NCBI GenBank assembly: GCA_031446085.1
Contig: CP132901.1
Coordinates: forward strand, 124,001 to 188,000
Length of the DNA stretch: 64,000 nt
Origin: Arsenophonus sp.
Lineage (GTDB): Bacteria > Pseudomonadota > Gammaproteobacteria > Enterobacterales > Enterobacteriaceae
Reading direction: 5' to 3'
Position numbers and translations under genes: made by a program. Positions 38,404 to 48,109 of this stretch are shown one piece after another. The notes beneath the pieces are model-generated. The model was not told the origin of the DNA and searched no databases. It was given only the letters and a program-made list of their open reading frames with translations. Every line of letters starts with the position of its first letter. The first letter of the stretch is position 1.

Positions 38404-39569
38404 TTAAGAATAAATAAAAATATCACGAGTGTAAATTTTATTTTTTACGTCTTTTAATTCTTCATAAAACCTATCTGTTAATATAATTTCACTGTTTTTT
38501 TTAAAAATATTTAAATTATTTATTTTAATGCAATTAAATATTTTTTTATTTAACATTGGTTCATAAATTAGAATTTTTATTTTTTGATATTGTATTTTTT
38601 TTATGATTTTTAATATAGCTGAAGATCTATAATTATCTGATTTATATTTCATCGATAGTTTATAAATTCCAATTACTTTTATTTTATTTTTAATAATTTG
38701 ATCCGCAATCAAGTTAATTCTTTTATTATTAGATTTTATAATAGAATTTATCAAAACATTTGGAATATTTTTAAAATGCATGATTAGTTGTTGAGTATCT
38801 TTAGGTAAACAGTATCCTCCGAATCCAAAAGATGGATTATTATAATAATTGCCTATTCTCGAATCTAAACATATTCCATGAATTATTTTTTTTGCATTTA
38901 TTGATTTATTTTTTATAGTGTATGAATCTAATTCATTAAAAAATGATATCCTCATAGCTAAATAAGCATTAGAAAACAATTTAATTGCTTCAGCTTCCGA
39001 AGAATTAGTAAATAAAACAGAAATATTTTTTTTAAATATACTTTTTAATAAAATTTTCGAAAATATTTTAGCTTGTTTAGACGTTGATCCAATAATAATA
39101 CGTGATGGATAAAGATTATCATATAAGGCTTTGCCTTCTCTTAAAAATTCTGGAACATAAATAATGTTTTTATAGTTATTTGTCTTAGAAAATTTTATTG
39201 AAAAACCAATAGGCATAGTAGATCTGATAATAATAACGCTATTTATGTTGATTTTTTTAATATCATGAATGACTGATTTTACTATTTGAGTATCCATTTT
39301 TTTTTTTTTTTATTGTAGTCAGTAGGTACAGATATAATAATAAATTTGGAATTTTTATATGCTTTTATTTTATTTTTTGTTACTGAAAAGTTAATTTTTT
39401 TATATTTTAGAAAATAGCTAATTTCTTTATCTTTAATCGGAGATATTTTTTTTTTCAATAAAGATATTTTTTTATGATCAATATCATATCCAATAACTTG
39501 ATTGTGTTGTGCTAACAATAAAGCATTAGATAATCCTACGTATCCCATTCCAACAATTGTAATTTTCAT
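38404..39569 (-). CDS. ugd: UDP-glucose 6-dehydrogenase; frame broken at an A15 tract
   Basis: Ugd oxidises UDP-glucose twice to UDP-glucuronate, used for surface polysaccharide or lipid A modification. The first frame (39569 to 39282) carries the NAD-binding start VGMGYVGLSNALLLAQ and ends just after SVPTDYN and lysines. The second (38404-39297) carries PEFLREGKALYDNLYPSR, SEAEAIKLFSNAYLAMR, and the catalytic cysteine region FGFGGYCLPKDT. They meet at 15 A residues on the coding strand (39297-39311). Sixteen would give 388 residues, exactly the E. coli length. The two open frames must therefore be one gene. Whether the enzyme is made depends on slippage or on the true tract length. Confidence 0.9.
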
Positions 39570-39601
39570 AAAATTTTTACTTATATTTGATTAATAAATA
39601 T

Positions 39602-40399
39602 TTATAAATTAAATAATTTTGGTGAAATATATGGTATTTCTTCTTTTCTTATGGTGAATATTTCACATCCATATTTTGTAACTCCTAAAGTATGTTCATA
39701 TTGTGCTGACAAACTATGATCTTGTGTTTTTACTGTCCATCCATCTTTCATGAGAAAGACATTATGATGTCCAGCATTAATCATAGGTTCAATAGTAAAT
39801 GTCATTCCTTTTTTTAAAATTAATTGATTATCATTAGATTGATAATGTAAAATTTGAGGTTCTTCATGAAATTTTTTGCCAATTCCATGACCACAATATT
39901 CACGAACAACAGAATATTTGTGATTTTCAACAAATTTTTGTATTGTTTCCCCTATGGCATTTAGTTTAATACCAGGTTTAATAATTTTTAGTGCTAAATA
40001 TAAAGATTTTTGTGCTATTTTACATATTTTTTTTGTTTTATTTGTTTTTTCTCCTACAATAAACATTTTTGATGTATCACCATAAAATCCATTTTTAATA
40101 ATAGTAACATCAATATTTATAATATCTTTATTTTTTAATATTACTTTTTTGTTTGGAATTCCATGACATACAACATCATTGACAGATGTACAAATAGATT
40201 TTGGAAAACCATGATAATTCAAACAAGCTGGTATAGCTTTTTGTTCATTAATAATGTATTGATGACAAATATCATTAATTTCTTCTGTAGAAATCCCAAT
40301 TTTTATATATGGTTCTATCATTTCTAAAACTTCTGCTGCTAATTTTCCTGAAATTCTCATTTTTTCTATTTCTTCTTTTGATTTAATAAAAACTGTCAT
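39602..40399 (-). CDS. map: Methionine aminopeptidase
   Basis: Map removes the initiator methionine from nascent proteins. The 265 residues (264 in E. coli) keep the two-metal site: the Asp in INIDVTI, the Asp in GDTSKMF, the His in GHGIGKKFHEEP, the Glu in TIEPMI and the Glu in QYEHTL. The substrate-side His is in VVCHGIPNK. It is divergent from rpsB across a 205-base spacer, exactly as in E. coli. It is 32 bases upstream of ugd. Confidence 0.97.
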   Translation of the reverse strand: MTVFIKSKEEIEKMRISGKLAAEVLEMIEPYIKIGISTEEINDICHQYIINEQKAIPACLNYHGFPKSICTSVNDVVCHGIPNKKVILKNKDIINIDVTIIKNGFYGDTSKMFIVGEKTNKTKKICKIAQKSLYLALKIIKPGIKLNAIGETIQKFVENHKYSVVREYCGHGIGKKFHEEPQILHYQSNDNQLILKKGMTFTIEPMINAGHHNVFLMKDGWTVKTQDHSLSAQYEHTLGVTKYGCEIFTIRKEEIPYISPKLFNL

Positions 40400-40535
40400 A
40401 TATTTATCCTATTTTATTATTTTTTCATGATATAATTTTATGGAATATATTCTATAAAATTAGAATGTATTTTTTATATTTTATACATAGTGCATAATGT
40501 TATGGTGTATAAAATTTATATGATAATATATCAAT

Positions 40536-40564
40536 TTGTTTTAAAAAAATGAAATATGTTATAT
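40536..40564 (+). promoter_or_regulatory. Candidate promoter of the rpsB-tsf operon
   Basis: TTGTTT (40536-40541) and TTATAT (40559-40564) are spaced by 17 bases and lie about 40 bases before the rpsB ATG. In such AT-rich DNA chance matches are common, so this is only the best candidate in the map-rpsB spacer. The ribosome binding site AGGAG (40594-40598) is unusually good for this genome. Confidence 0.35.
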
Positions 40565-40604
40565 ATTCAAAAATATCACTTCTATTATATTACAGGAGAA
40601 TATA

Positions 40605-41315
40605 ATGAATAAAGTTTCTATACGTGATATGTTGAAAGCTGGAGTACATTTTGGTCATCAAAGTAAATTTTGGAATCCAAAAATGAAAGATTACATTTTT
40701 GGAAAACAAAATAGAATACATATTATCAATTTAGAAAAAACAGCTTTTATGTTTAATGTAGCATTACAAGAATTGAAAAAAATAGCTTCTCAGAAAGGAA
40801 AAATATTGTTTGTTGGCACAAAACGTGCAGCTAGTAAATATATAAAAGAAACTGCAAAAAATTGCAAACAATATTTTATTAATCATAGATGGTTAGGGGG
40901 GACATTAACAAATTGGAAAACAGTGAGACAATCTATTAAACGTTTAAAAGAATTAGAAAAACAATCTCAGGATGGTACTTTTAAGAAATTAACTAAAAAA
41001 GAAGCATTGATAAGAACAAGGGAATTAAATAAATTAGAAAATAGTTTAAGTGGAATTAAAAATATGGGTGGTTTGCCTGATGCATTGTTTATTATTGACG
41101 CAGATCATGAGTATATTGCAGTGCAAGAAGCTAATAAATTAGGTATTCCTATTTTTGCAATTGTTGATACAAATACTAATCCAGAAAATATTGACTATGT
41201 AATTCCTGGTAATGATGATGCAATGCGTGCAATTAAATTTTATTTAAATACTGTTGAGGATTTATTTAATGACATAAATAAAAAATCAAGTGTTCATGAA
41301 AAAATTTATCAGTAA
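40605..41315 (+). CDS. rpsB: 30S ribosomal protein S2
   Basis: S2 is a small-subunit protein added late in assembly and needed for S1 binding. The 236 residues (241 in E. coli) keep [43 protein letters not shown], and the C-terminal signature [26 protein letters not shown] clear AGGAG ribosome binding site lies 7 bases upstream of the ATG, one of the strongest in the window. It is first in the conserved rpsB-tsf operon, which ends in a strong terminator behind tsf. Confidence 0.98.
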   Translation: MNKVSIRDMLKAGVHFGHQSKFWNPKMKDYIFGKQNRIHIINLEKTAFMFNVALQELKKIASQKGKILFVGTKRAASKYIKETAKNCKQYFINHRWLGGTLTNWKTVRQSIKRLKELEKQSQDGTFKKLTKKEALIRTRELNKLENSLSGIKNMGGLPDALFIIDADHEYIAVQEANKLGIPIFAIVDTNTNPENIDYVIPGNDDAMRAIKFYLNTVEDLFNDINKKSSVHEKIYQ

Positions 41316-41404
41316 TATTAATTATTTTTTTAAATATTTTTATTTCATTTTTTTAAAAAAAAACAGTAGTATTTTATAAAAAAATAATTCTTTGGAAGTA
41401 TTTT

Positions 41405-42208
41405 ATGTCTAAAATCAATTTATCTTTAATAAAAGAATTACGCAATCGTACTGGAGTAGGAATAACTACTTGTAAATCTGCACTACTTCAATCTAATGGA
41501 GATATAGAACTAGCTATACAGAATTTGCGTATTATTGGAAAAATTAAAGCTTCAAAAAAATCAATTAATGCAGTTAATTCTGGTATTATATTAGCCAAAA
41601 TGTCTTTGGAAAAAGATTTTGTTGCAATGTTACAATTGAGTTGTGAAACAGATTTTGTATCTAGAGAACAAAATTTTTTAAATTTTGGACAAAATATTAT
41701 TCAATATGTTGTAAATAATAAAATAGACGATCTTAATTTCATTCAAAAAAAATATGAAGAAAAAAGAATAGAAATTTTATCTAAATTAGGAGAAAATATT
41801 CAAATTACAAAATTATCAACTTTAGTGTCTAGTCAATTAGATTATTATTTGCATAATAATCGAATTGGAGTATTAATTTCTTTAGATGGAGAAAAAAATA
41901 ATAAAAAATTAATTCATGATCTTGCAATACATATTGCAGCTTCTAATCCAGAATATATTAACCAAGAAGATATACCGAAAGATATAATTGAAAAAGAAAA
42001 AAAAATACAATTTAAAATAATTAAAAAGTCTACATCACCAAGAAAATTGATGGAAAAAATTATATCTGCTCGTATTAACAAATTTATTGATGATATAGTT
42101 TTAACTAAACAACAATTTATTTTTGATCAAACTAAAACAGTTTATCAAGTTTTGAAAGAAAATAATATGATAATAAAAAAATTTGTTCGTTTTGAACTTA
42201 ATAAATAG
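41405..42208 (+). CDS. tsf: Elongation factor Ts
   Basis: EF-Ts exchanges GDP for GTP on EF-Tu. The N-terminal domain begins LIKELRNRTGVGITTCKSAL, and the exchange motif TDFVSREQNF (Thr-Asp-Phe region contacting the EF-Tu nucleotide site) lies near residue 80. Length is 267 residues against 283 in E. coli; the missing residues fall in the second half, where the coiled-coil region is diverged. It is 89 bases downstream of rpsB and followed by a terminator. Confidence 0.97.
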   Translation: MSKINLSLIKELRNRTGVGITTCKSALLQSNGDIELAIQNLRIIGKIKASKKSINAVNSGIILAKMSLEKDFVAMLQLSCETDFVSREQNFLNFGQNIIQYVVNNKIDDLNFIQKKYEEKRIEILSKLGENIQITKLSTLVSSQLDYYLHNNRIGVLISLDGEKNNKKLIHDLAIHIAASNPEYINQEDIPKDIIEKEKKIQFKIIKKSTSPRKLMEKIISARINKFIDDIVLTKQQFIFDQTKTVYQVLKENNMIIKKFVRFELNK

Positions 42209-42246
42209 TAATCATTAATTATTTTTATACAAAAAAATATTGTTTT

Positions 42247-42273
42247 AAAAACCGTCAAAAGACGGTTTTTTTT
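42247..42273 (+). terminator. Rho-independent terminator of rpsB-tsf
   Basis: A perfect 10-base stem, AAAAACCGTC with GACGGTTTTT, encloses the loop AAAA and continues into more T residues. It lies 39 bases behind tsf, at the position of the terminator between tsf and pyrH in E. coli. Confidence 0.92.
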
Positions 42274-42357
42274 AATTATTTTTTCTTATATAATATTTTA
42301 AAAAAATAAAAAATATATTTTTTATTTGTTAAATAATTTTTATTTGGATTCAATATT

Positions 42358-43086
42358 ATGTTGAAAAATCAAAAACCAATATATAATTGTATATTATTAA
42401 AAATTAGTGGAGAAGCTTTACAAGGTTCAGAATCTTTTGGTATTGACGCTAATATTTTAAAAAAAATTTCTCATGAAATAAAAGAAATTACAGAATTAAA
42501 TGTAAAAATTGGAATTGTTATTGGAGGTGGCAATATTTTAAGAGGAGCAAAATTAGAAAATATAGGAATAAGCCGTATTGTAGGAGATTATATGGGTATG
42601 TTATCAACTACAATTAATGGACTAGCAATGTGTGATTACTTAAATCGAATCTCTGTAGATGCTAAACTAATTTCTGCAATTCCTTTAAATGGAATCTCTT
42701 CTTATTATAATTGTATGGATAGTATAAAATTAGTTAATAGTGGAAAAGTATTAATTTTTTCTTCAGGTACAGGAAATCCATTTTTTACAACCGATTTAGC
42801 AGCTTGTTTACGTGCTATAGAAATTAAAGCAGATATTATTTTAAAAGCAACAAAAGTTGATGGTGTATATTCATCAGATCCATTAAAATATTTAGATGCT
42901 ATTTTTTATAAAAAATTAAATTATGAAGATGTTTTATCAAAAAGATTAAAAATAATGGATTTAGCTGCTTTAATTATTGCAAGAGATTATAAATTACCAA
43001 TTCGTGTATTTAATATGAATAAAATAGGTGCATTACGTAAAATTGTTATGGGAGGGAACGAAGGAACAATTTTAACTTCCCATTAA
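42358..43086 (+). CDS. pyrH: Uridylate kinase
   Basis: PyrH phosphorylates UMP to UDP and is essential for pyrimidine nucleotides. The protein has 242 residues (241 in E. coli). The amino acid kinase fold signatures are all present: [10 protein letters not shown] at the N-terminus, [28 protein letters not shown], and [23 protein letters not shown]. It starts a new transcription unit behind the tsf terminator and is followed by frr after 59 bases. Confidence 0.98.
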   Translation: MLKNQKPIYNCILLKISGEALQGSESFGIDANILKKISHEIKEITELNVKIGIVIGGGNILRGAKLENIGISRIVGDYMGMLSTTINGLAMCDYLNRISVDAKLISAIPLNGISSYYNCMDSIKLVNSGKVLIFSSGTGNPFFTTDLAACLRAIEIKADIILKATKVDGVYSSDPLKYLDAIFYKKLNYEDVLSKRLKIMDLAALIIARDYKLPIRVFNMNKIGALRKIVMGGNEGTILTSH

Positions 43087-43145
43087 TTTTATTAATTCAA
43101 AAAAAATTTTCATTTTTTTTAAAATATAGTTGTAAGGAAATCTAT

Positions 43146-43706
43146 ATGATAAATGAAATTCAACATAATACAAAAAAATATATGTTGAAAAGTTTAGATC
43201 TTTTTAAAGATACTATACAAAAAATTAGAACTGGTAGACCATCAATACATTTATTAGACCATATTATGGTTGAATATTATGGTGTTTTTACACCTTTAAA
43301 TAAATTAGCAAATGTTGTACTAGAAAATAATAATTTATTAATGATTACAGTTTTTGATGCTACAGCAGTATCTAATATTCAAAAATCGATTTTATCATCG
43401 AATTTAAACTTATATCCATCTATTATGGAGCATAATAAAATACGTATTCCATTACCAGAATTAACATATGAAAGAAAAAAAGAATTTATTAAAACAGTTA
43501 TTTTTTATAGCGAACAAAGTAAAATTTCAATTAGAAATATACGTAGAGAATCTAATGAAAAAATTAAAAAGTTAGTTAAAAAAAAAAATGTTACTAAAGA
43601 TGACGAATATCGTTTACTTGCTGATATTCAAAAAATTACTGATTTTTTTATTAATGAAATAGATTTATTATTAAAAAAAAAAATAAAAGAATTGAAAGGG
43701 AACTAA
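43146..43706 (+). CDS. frr: Ribosome recycling factor
   Basis: RRF works with EF-G to split the post-termination ribosome. The 186-residue protein (185 in E. coli) has the long three-helix bundle and the small domain. Conserved parts are KIRTGRPSIHLLDHIMVEYYGVFTPLNKLANV and IRIPLPELTYERKKEFIK. The final helix carries RNIRRESNEKIKKLVK. A GGAAA ribosome binding site precedes the ATG. dxr follows after 26 bases. Confidence 0.97.
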   Translation: MINEIQHNTKKYMLKSLDLFKDTIQKIRTGRPSIHLLDHIMVEYYGVFTPLNKLANVVLENNNLLMITVFDATAVSNIQKSILSSNLNLYPSIMEHNKIRIPLPELTYERKKEFIKTVIFYSEQSKISIRNIRRESNEKIKKLVKKKNVTKDDEYRLLADIQKITDFFINEIDLLLKKKIKELKGN

Positions 43707-43732
43707 TTTTTTATATATAGAGTTATATATTA

Positions 43733-44932
43733 ATGATTAATTTAACTATTTTAGGATCTACTGGATCTATCGGACGAACAACATTATCAATAGTAAGAAA
43801 ATATCCAAAAAAATTTACAATTATTGTTTTAGTAGCAAATAAAAATTTTCTTCTTTTATCTGAACAATGTTTATTTTTTAAACCAAAATATGCAGTTATG
43901 TCAGATGAAGATTCTGCAAATAAATTAAAAATTATTTTGAATCAAGCTGGTTCTTTGACAAAAGTATTATGTGGAAATAAAGAAATATTTCAAATTATTT
44001 CAATAAGTGAAGTAGATCAAATAGTGTGTGCTACAACAGGTATTGCAGGTTTACCGTTGATATTTGCTGCAATTCGTCAAGGAAAACGTATTTTATTAGC
44101 TAATAAAGAATCATTGGTTGTGAGTGGAAATATGTTTTTTAAAATGGTTAAAAAATATAATGCTCAAGTTTTTCCAATTGATAGCGAACACAATGCAATT
44201 TTTCGTATTTTACCTAGTGAAGCAAAAAAAAAATTAGGTTTTATTAATCTTAAAAGATATGGAATAAAGAATATTATTCTAACTGGTTCTGGAGGTCCAT
44301 TTAAAAATGTTCCAATAAACCAACTAAAATTTGTTACTCCAAAACAAGCATGTCAACATCCTATTTGGTCAATGGGAAACAAAATTTCTGTTGATTCAGC
44401 TACTATGATGAATAAAGGTCTTGAATATATTGAAGCTCATTATCTTTTTAACGCTGATTTAAAAGAAATTGAAATTGTTATTCATCCTCAATCTATTATA
44501 CATTCTATGATTCGATATGAAGATGGTACAATAATTGCACAATTTGGAATCCCTGATATGAAGATACCTATTGCTTATAGTATGGGATATCCACATTCTT
44601 CATTTTTTTTTAATCCTATTTCTATTGATTTTAAAAAATTATCTTCAGTTACTTTTTCTAATCCAAATTATTCTCGATACCCTTGTCTAAAATTAGCAAT
44701 TGACGCATGTCGTGAAGGACAAGTTTATATTATTGCACTAAATGCAATTAATGAAATTGCAGTAGAATATTTTTTAAAAGAAAAGATTAAATTTACAGAT
44801 ATTGCAAAAATTAATAGAAATATTTTAGAAAAAATAAATTTTAAAAAACCATCAAGTTTAAATGAAATTTTAGAAATCGATAACGAAATACGTCAAATTA
44901 CAATAAAATTTATAAAATTGTTTAAAACATAA
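43733..44932 (+). CDS. dxr: 1-deoxy-D-xylulose 5-phosphate reductoisomerase
   Basis: Dxr makes 2-C-methyl-D-erythritol 4-phosphate with NADPH, the committed step of the MEP isoprenoid pathway. The 399 residues (398 in E. coli) keep the nucleotide loop LGSTGSIGRTTL at residues 7-18. LLANKESLVVSG, the metal site PIDSEHNAIFRIL, and SVDSATMMNKGLEYIEAHYLF are also complete. Its products feed UppS, the next plus-strand gene, and the ubiquinone side chain. It is complete and typical. Confidence 0.98.
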   Translation: MINLTILGSTGSIGRTTLSIVRKYPKKFTIIVLVANKNFLLLSEQCLFFKPKYAVMSDEDSANKLKIILNQAGSLTKVLCGNKEIFQIISISEVDQIVCATTGIAGLPLIFAAIRQGKRILLANKESLVVSGNMFFKMVKKYNAQVFPIDSEHNAIFRILPSEAKKKLGFINLKRYGIKNIILTGSGGPFKNVPINQLKFVTPKQACQHPIWSMGNKISVDSATMMNKGLEYIEAHYLFNADLKEIEIVIHPQSIIHSMIRYEDGTIIAQFGIPDMKIPIAYSMGYPHSSFFFNPISIDFKKLSSVTFSNPNYSRYPCLKLAIDACREGQVYIIALNAINEIAVEYFLKEKIKFTDIAKINRNILEKINFKKPSSLNEILEIDNEIRQITIKFIKLFKT

Positions 44933-45090
44933 TTGAACATTAATTTAATTTTTGTAATAAATTTTTTTGATAAAAATTTAAATATTAATAAAAATTTTAA
45001 AATTGTATTTTTATTAAAATCTTATTTTATATAAGATATTATATAACTTTCTTTAAAAGAATGTTTTTATAAAATAAGGAATGTTTGTAT

Positions 45091-45825
45091 ATGAAATTTA
45101 TGCATAGTGATAGTTTACAACATCAAATTCCTAAACATGTTGCTATCATTATGGATGGTAATGGGCGTTGGGCTAAAAAACATGGTAAATTAAGGATAAA
45201 TGGACATAAAGAAGGAATTAGAACTATACAAAAAGCAATAAGATTTGCTATGAAAAAAAATATTCAATCACTAACTTTATATGCTTTCAGTAGTGAAAAT
45301 TGGAAACGTCCAAAAGAAGAAGTGAAAGGATTAATGAAATTGTTTATTTGGTTTTTAGATGAATTTATTAAAAATTTTAAATTTTATAATATAAAATTGT
45401 CAATTATAGGTGATATGACACGTTTTAAAGGTATATTAAAAAATAAAATAAAACGTGCAATTCATTTAACAGAAAATAATACAGGATTACAATTAAATAT
45501 TGCAGCTAATTATGGAGGCAGATGGGATATTACGCATGGTATTAAAATTATAGCTGAAAAAATCAAGAAAGGATTGTTATCTCCAGAACATATTAATGAA
45601 GACATAGTGGATAAATTTATGAGTTTACATGATCAACCAAACGTAGATTTAATCATAAGAACAGGAAGAGAATATAGAATTAGTAATTTTCTTTTATGGC
45701 AGGCTGCTTATTCAGAATTTTATTTTACAGATGTATTATGGCCTGATTTTGATGAAACTGCATTTCAAACAGCTCTAGTAGCTTTTAATCAAAGAGAAAG
45801 AAGATTTGGTAAAATAATTTCTTAA
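45091..45825 (+). CDS. uppS: Undecaprenyl diphosphate synthase
   Basis: UppS extends farnesyl diphosphate with eight cis isoprene units to make the lipid carrier for peptidoglycan and O-antigen. The 244 residues keep HVAIIMDGNGRWAKK with the catalytic Asp, FSSENWKRP, and RISNFLLWQAAYSEFYF. In the conserved RTGGE motif the second glycine is replaced by arginine (IIRTGREYRI), next to the diphosphate-binding residues. That is unusual, but the rest of the site is intact. ATG 45091 follows an AAGGA ribosome binding site; an in-frame TTG lies two codons upstream. cdsA starts one base after the stop. Confidence 0.95.
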   Translation: MKFMHSDSLQHQIPKHVAIIMDGNGRWAKKHGKLRINGHKEGIRTIQKAIRFAMKKNIQSLTLYAFSSENWKRPKEEVKGLMKLFIWFLDEFIKNFKFYNIKLSIIGDMTRFKGILKNKIKRAIHLTENNTGLQLNIAANYGGRWDITHGIKIIAEKIKKGLLSPEHINEDIVDKFMSLHDQPNVDLIIRTGREYRISNFLLWQAAYSEFYFTDVLWPDFDETAFQTALVAFNQRERRFGKIIS

Positions 45826-45826
45826 T

Positions 45827-46696
45827 ATGTTTAATAAAAAATATAAAAATTTTTTTCTAAATTTAAATGATAGATTTATCACTAGTATGATATTATGTAC
45901 GTTGATAAATTTTATTCTTTTTTTTTCTTCTTTATTTTATTTTAAGATTATTATCATTTTTTTTTCTTTTTTAATTTATTGGGAATGGAATCAATTTATT
46001 TGGTTAAAAAATAAAAAAAGGATATTATACGCAGTAGTATTTAGTTTAATTATATTAATTATTCAATTTTTTTTTGATAAAATTAATCAGTTAGAAAAAG
46101 AAAAAATTATAAAAATAATTTTGTTATTGTCATTGATATGGTGGATATTTTCAAGTTACTTAATTGTTAAATTTCCATTTTCTTCTTTTCTGTGGATAAA
46201 AAGAAAAATATTAAAAATATTATTTGGAATTTTAATATTTTTTCCTTTTATATTTAGTGTCATTTATTTGAGATCATTACAATATAATAATGATTATTAT
46301 TATGGATCTTGGTTAATATGTTATGTTTTATTATTAATTTGTACTAAAGATATTTTTTCCTATTTTTTTGGCTCATTATTAGGAAAGAAGAAATTAGCTC
46401 CTTTAATTTCACCTTTTAAAACTTATGAAGGATTGGTATTAGGAATAATAATGAGTTTACTATTTTCATGGTTATTTTCATTATATATTCCAATATCTAT
46501 ACAAAATAGATTCATTATATCGTTATTAACTATCCTATCAGGTATTTTGGGAGATCTCACAGAAAGTATGTTTAAACGTTGCTTTAATATTAAAGATACT
46601 GGTAGTTTTTTACCTGGACATGGAGGTATTTTAGATAGAATAGATAGTTTATCAGCTGCTTTTCCAGTGTTTTTATTATTATTATTAATATTTTGA
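45827..46696 (+). CDS. cdsA: Phosphatidate cytidylyltransferase (CDP-diacylglycerol synthase)
   Basis: CdsA makes CDP-diacylglycerol from phosphatidate and CTP, the precursor of all phospholipids, including those made by PgsA. It is a polytopic membrane protein of 289 residues (285 in E. coli) with about eight helices. The N-terminal half is diverged and rich in Phe and Ile. The C-terminal CDS signature GDLTESMFKRCFNIKDTGSFLPGHGGILDRIDSL is fully conserved, including the metal-binding aspartates. It is tightly packed between uppS (1 base) and rseP (21 bases). Confidence 0.96.
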   Translation: MFNKKYKNFFLNLNDRFITSMILCTLINFILFFSSLFYFKIIIIFFSFLIYWEWNQFIWLKNKKRILYAVVFSLIILIIQFFFDKINQLEKEKIIKIILLLSLIWWIFSSYLIVKFPFSSFLWIKRKILKILFGILIFFPFIFSVIYLRSLQYNNDYYYGSWLICYVLLLICTKDIFSYFFGSLLGKKKLAPLISPFKTYEGLVLGIIMSLLFSWLFSLYIPISIQNRFIISLLTILSGILGDLTESMFKRCFNIKDTGSFLPGHGGILDRIDSLSAAFPVFLLLLLIF

Positions 46697-46717
46697 AATT
46701 TTTAAATAAGGAAAAAA

Positions 46718-48070
46718 ATGAAATTCATTTTTATTCTAATAATTTCTATTACTACATTAGCAATATTAATTATTGTACATGAATCAGGACATTTTTTAGT
46801 TGCAAGATTTTTTGGCGTGCATGTTAAACGTTTTTCAATTGGATTTGGAAAAATTTTATTTAGAAAAAAAGATCGATTTGGTACAGAATTTGTTATTTCT
46901 TCAATACCATTTGGTGGCTATGTTAAAATAGCAGATGAAAGTTTTGATATATTAAAACAAAAATGCCGATTTTTTTTAAAAGATCGAGTGTTTACTACTC
47001 GTATTTTAATTATTCTTGGTGGATCAATTTTTAATTTTTTATTAGCAATATTAATATATTGGATAATTTTTATTTTTGGTTTATCGTTTTATAAACCTAT
47101 AATTGGTATGGTAAGACCTAATTCAATTGCTTTTAATTCAAATTTTACACCTAATATGGAAATAAAATCTATTGATAATATTAAAACTCCAGATTGGAGT
47201 ACTGTTAATTTAGTTTTAATAAATAAAATAGGACAAAATCAAGTCAATATTGAAGTTTTTTCTCATATAGATCAAAGTTCAATAAAAAAAATGATTGATT
47301 TAAGTCAATTAAATTTTAATAATTCAGAAAAAAATATTTTTCATCATTTAGGAATTTTTCCAGTACATAATTTACCTCAAAATGTTATAACGTATATAGA
47401 ATTAAATTCTCCTTTTATAAATTCTGGATTAAAAATAGGAGATAGAATTATTTCAGTTAATAATAAAAAAATAAATTCAAATAATATTTTTGATTTTTGT
47501 GTTTCTGAATGTATTTACAATGATTCAATATTATTTAATATTGAACGAAATGGAAAAGAAATAAATTTAATTTCTAGATTAAAAATAAAAAATATTACTA
47601 AGTATAATAGTAAAAATAATTTTGGTATTTATTTATCATCTGATTTTATTCTAAATAAAAGTAAAATTATTGAAAAGCATCATCCCGTATCTGCTTTATA
47701 TTATGCAATCAAAAAAGTATTTTATTTAATATATTTTATAAGTGGTATTATGATAAAAATGTTATTTAAAAACTTAGATTTTTATCATTTGAATGGGCCT
47801 ATTTCTTTTGTAAAAGGTGTATCATTTTCTTTAAAAACAGGGTTAATTTATTATTTTATGTTCGTTTCTCTTATTAGCATAAATTTAGGTATTATTAATT
47901 TATTGCCTATTCCTATTTTAGATGGCGGTAATTTATTATTAATAATAATAGAAAAAATAAGAGGTAAAAAAATCTCTTTAAACACAGAGAAATTAATTTT
48001 TAACATTAGTATGTTATTTTTATTGATATTAATGGGATTTGCATTATTTAATGATTTGATTCATTTTTAA
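46718..48070 (+). CDS. rseP: RseP, site-2 intramembrane zinc protease
   Basis: RseP cleaves the anti-sigma factor RseA and signal-peptide remnants within the inner membrane. The 450 residues equal the E. coli length. The catalytic HExxH motif is in IVHESGHFLVARFFGV near residue 22. Two periplasmic PDZ-like domains lie between the first and last helices, and the LDG motif is in NLLPIPILDGGNLLL. I saw no rpoE/rseA in this window, so its present substrate is unknown. An AAGGAAA ribosome binding site precedes the ATG. bamA follows. Confidence 0.96.
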   Translation: MKFIFILIISITTLAILIIVHESGHFLVARFFGVHVKRFSIGFGKILFRKKDRFGTEFVISSIPFGGYVKIADESFDILKQKCRFFLKDRVFTTRILIILGGSIFNFLLAILIYWIIFIFGLSFYKPIIGMVRPNSIAFNSNFTPNMEIKSIDNIKTPDWSTVNLVLINKIGQNQVNIEVFSHIDQSSIKKMIDLSQLNFNNSEKNIFHHLGIFPVHNLPQNVITYIELNSPFINSGLKIGDRIISVNNKKINSNNIFDFCVSECIYNDSILFNIERNGKEINLISRLKIKNITKYNSKNNFGIYLSSDFILNKSKIIEKHHPVSALYYAIKKVFYLIYFISGIMIKMLFKNLDFYHLNGPISFVKGVSFSLKTGLIYYFMFVSLISINLGIINLLPIPILDGGNLLLIIIEKIRGKKISLNTEKLIFNISMLFLLILMGFALFNDLIHF

Positions 48071-48109
48071 TTAGTAGATATATAGGAAACTTTAAAATTG
48101 GTTTTTTTA

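Noticed and set aside
39282..39569. A separate 95-residue NAD-binding protein
   Set aside because: It is the N-terminal quarter of Ugd, cut off by the A15 tract; the remainder continues at once in the next frame.
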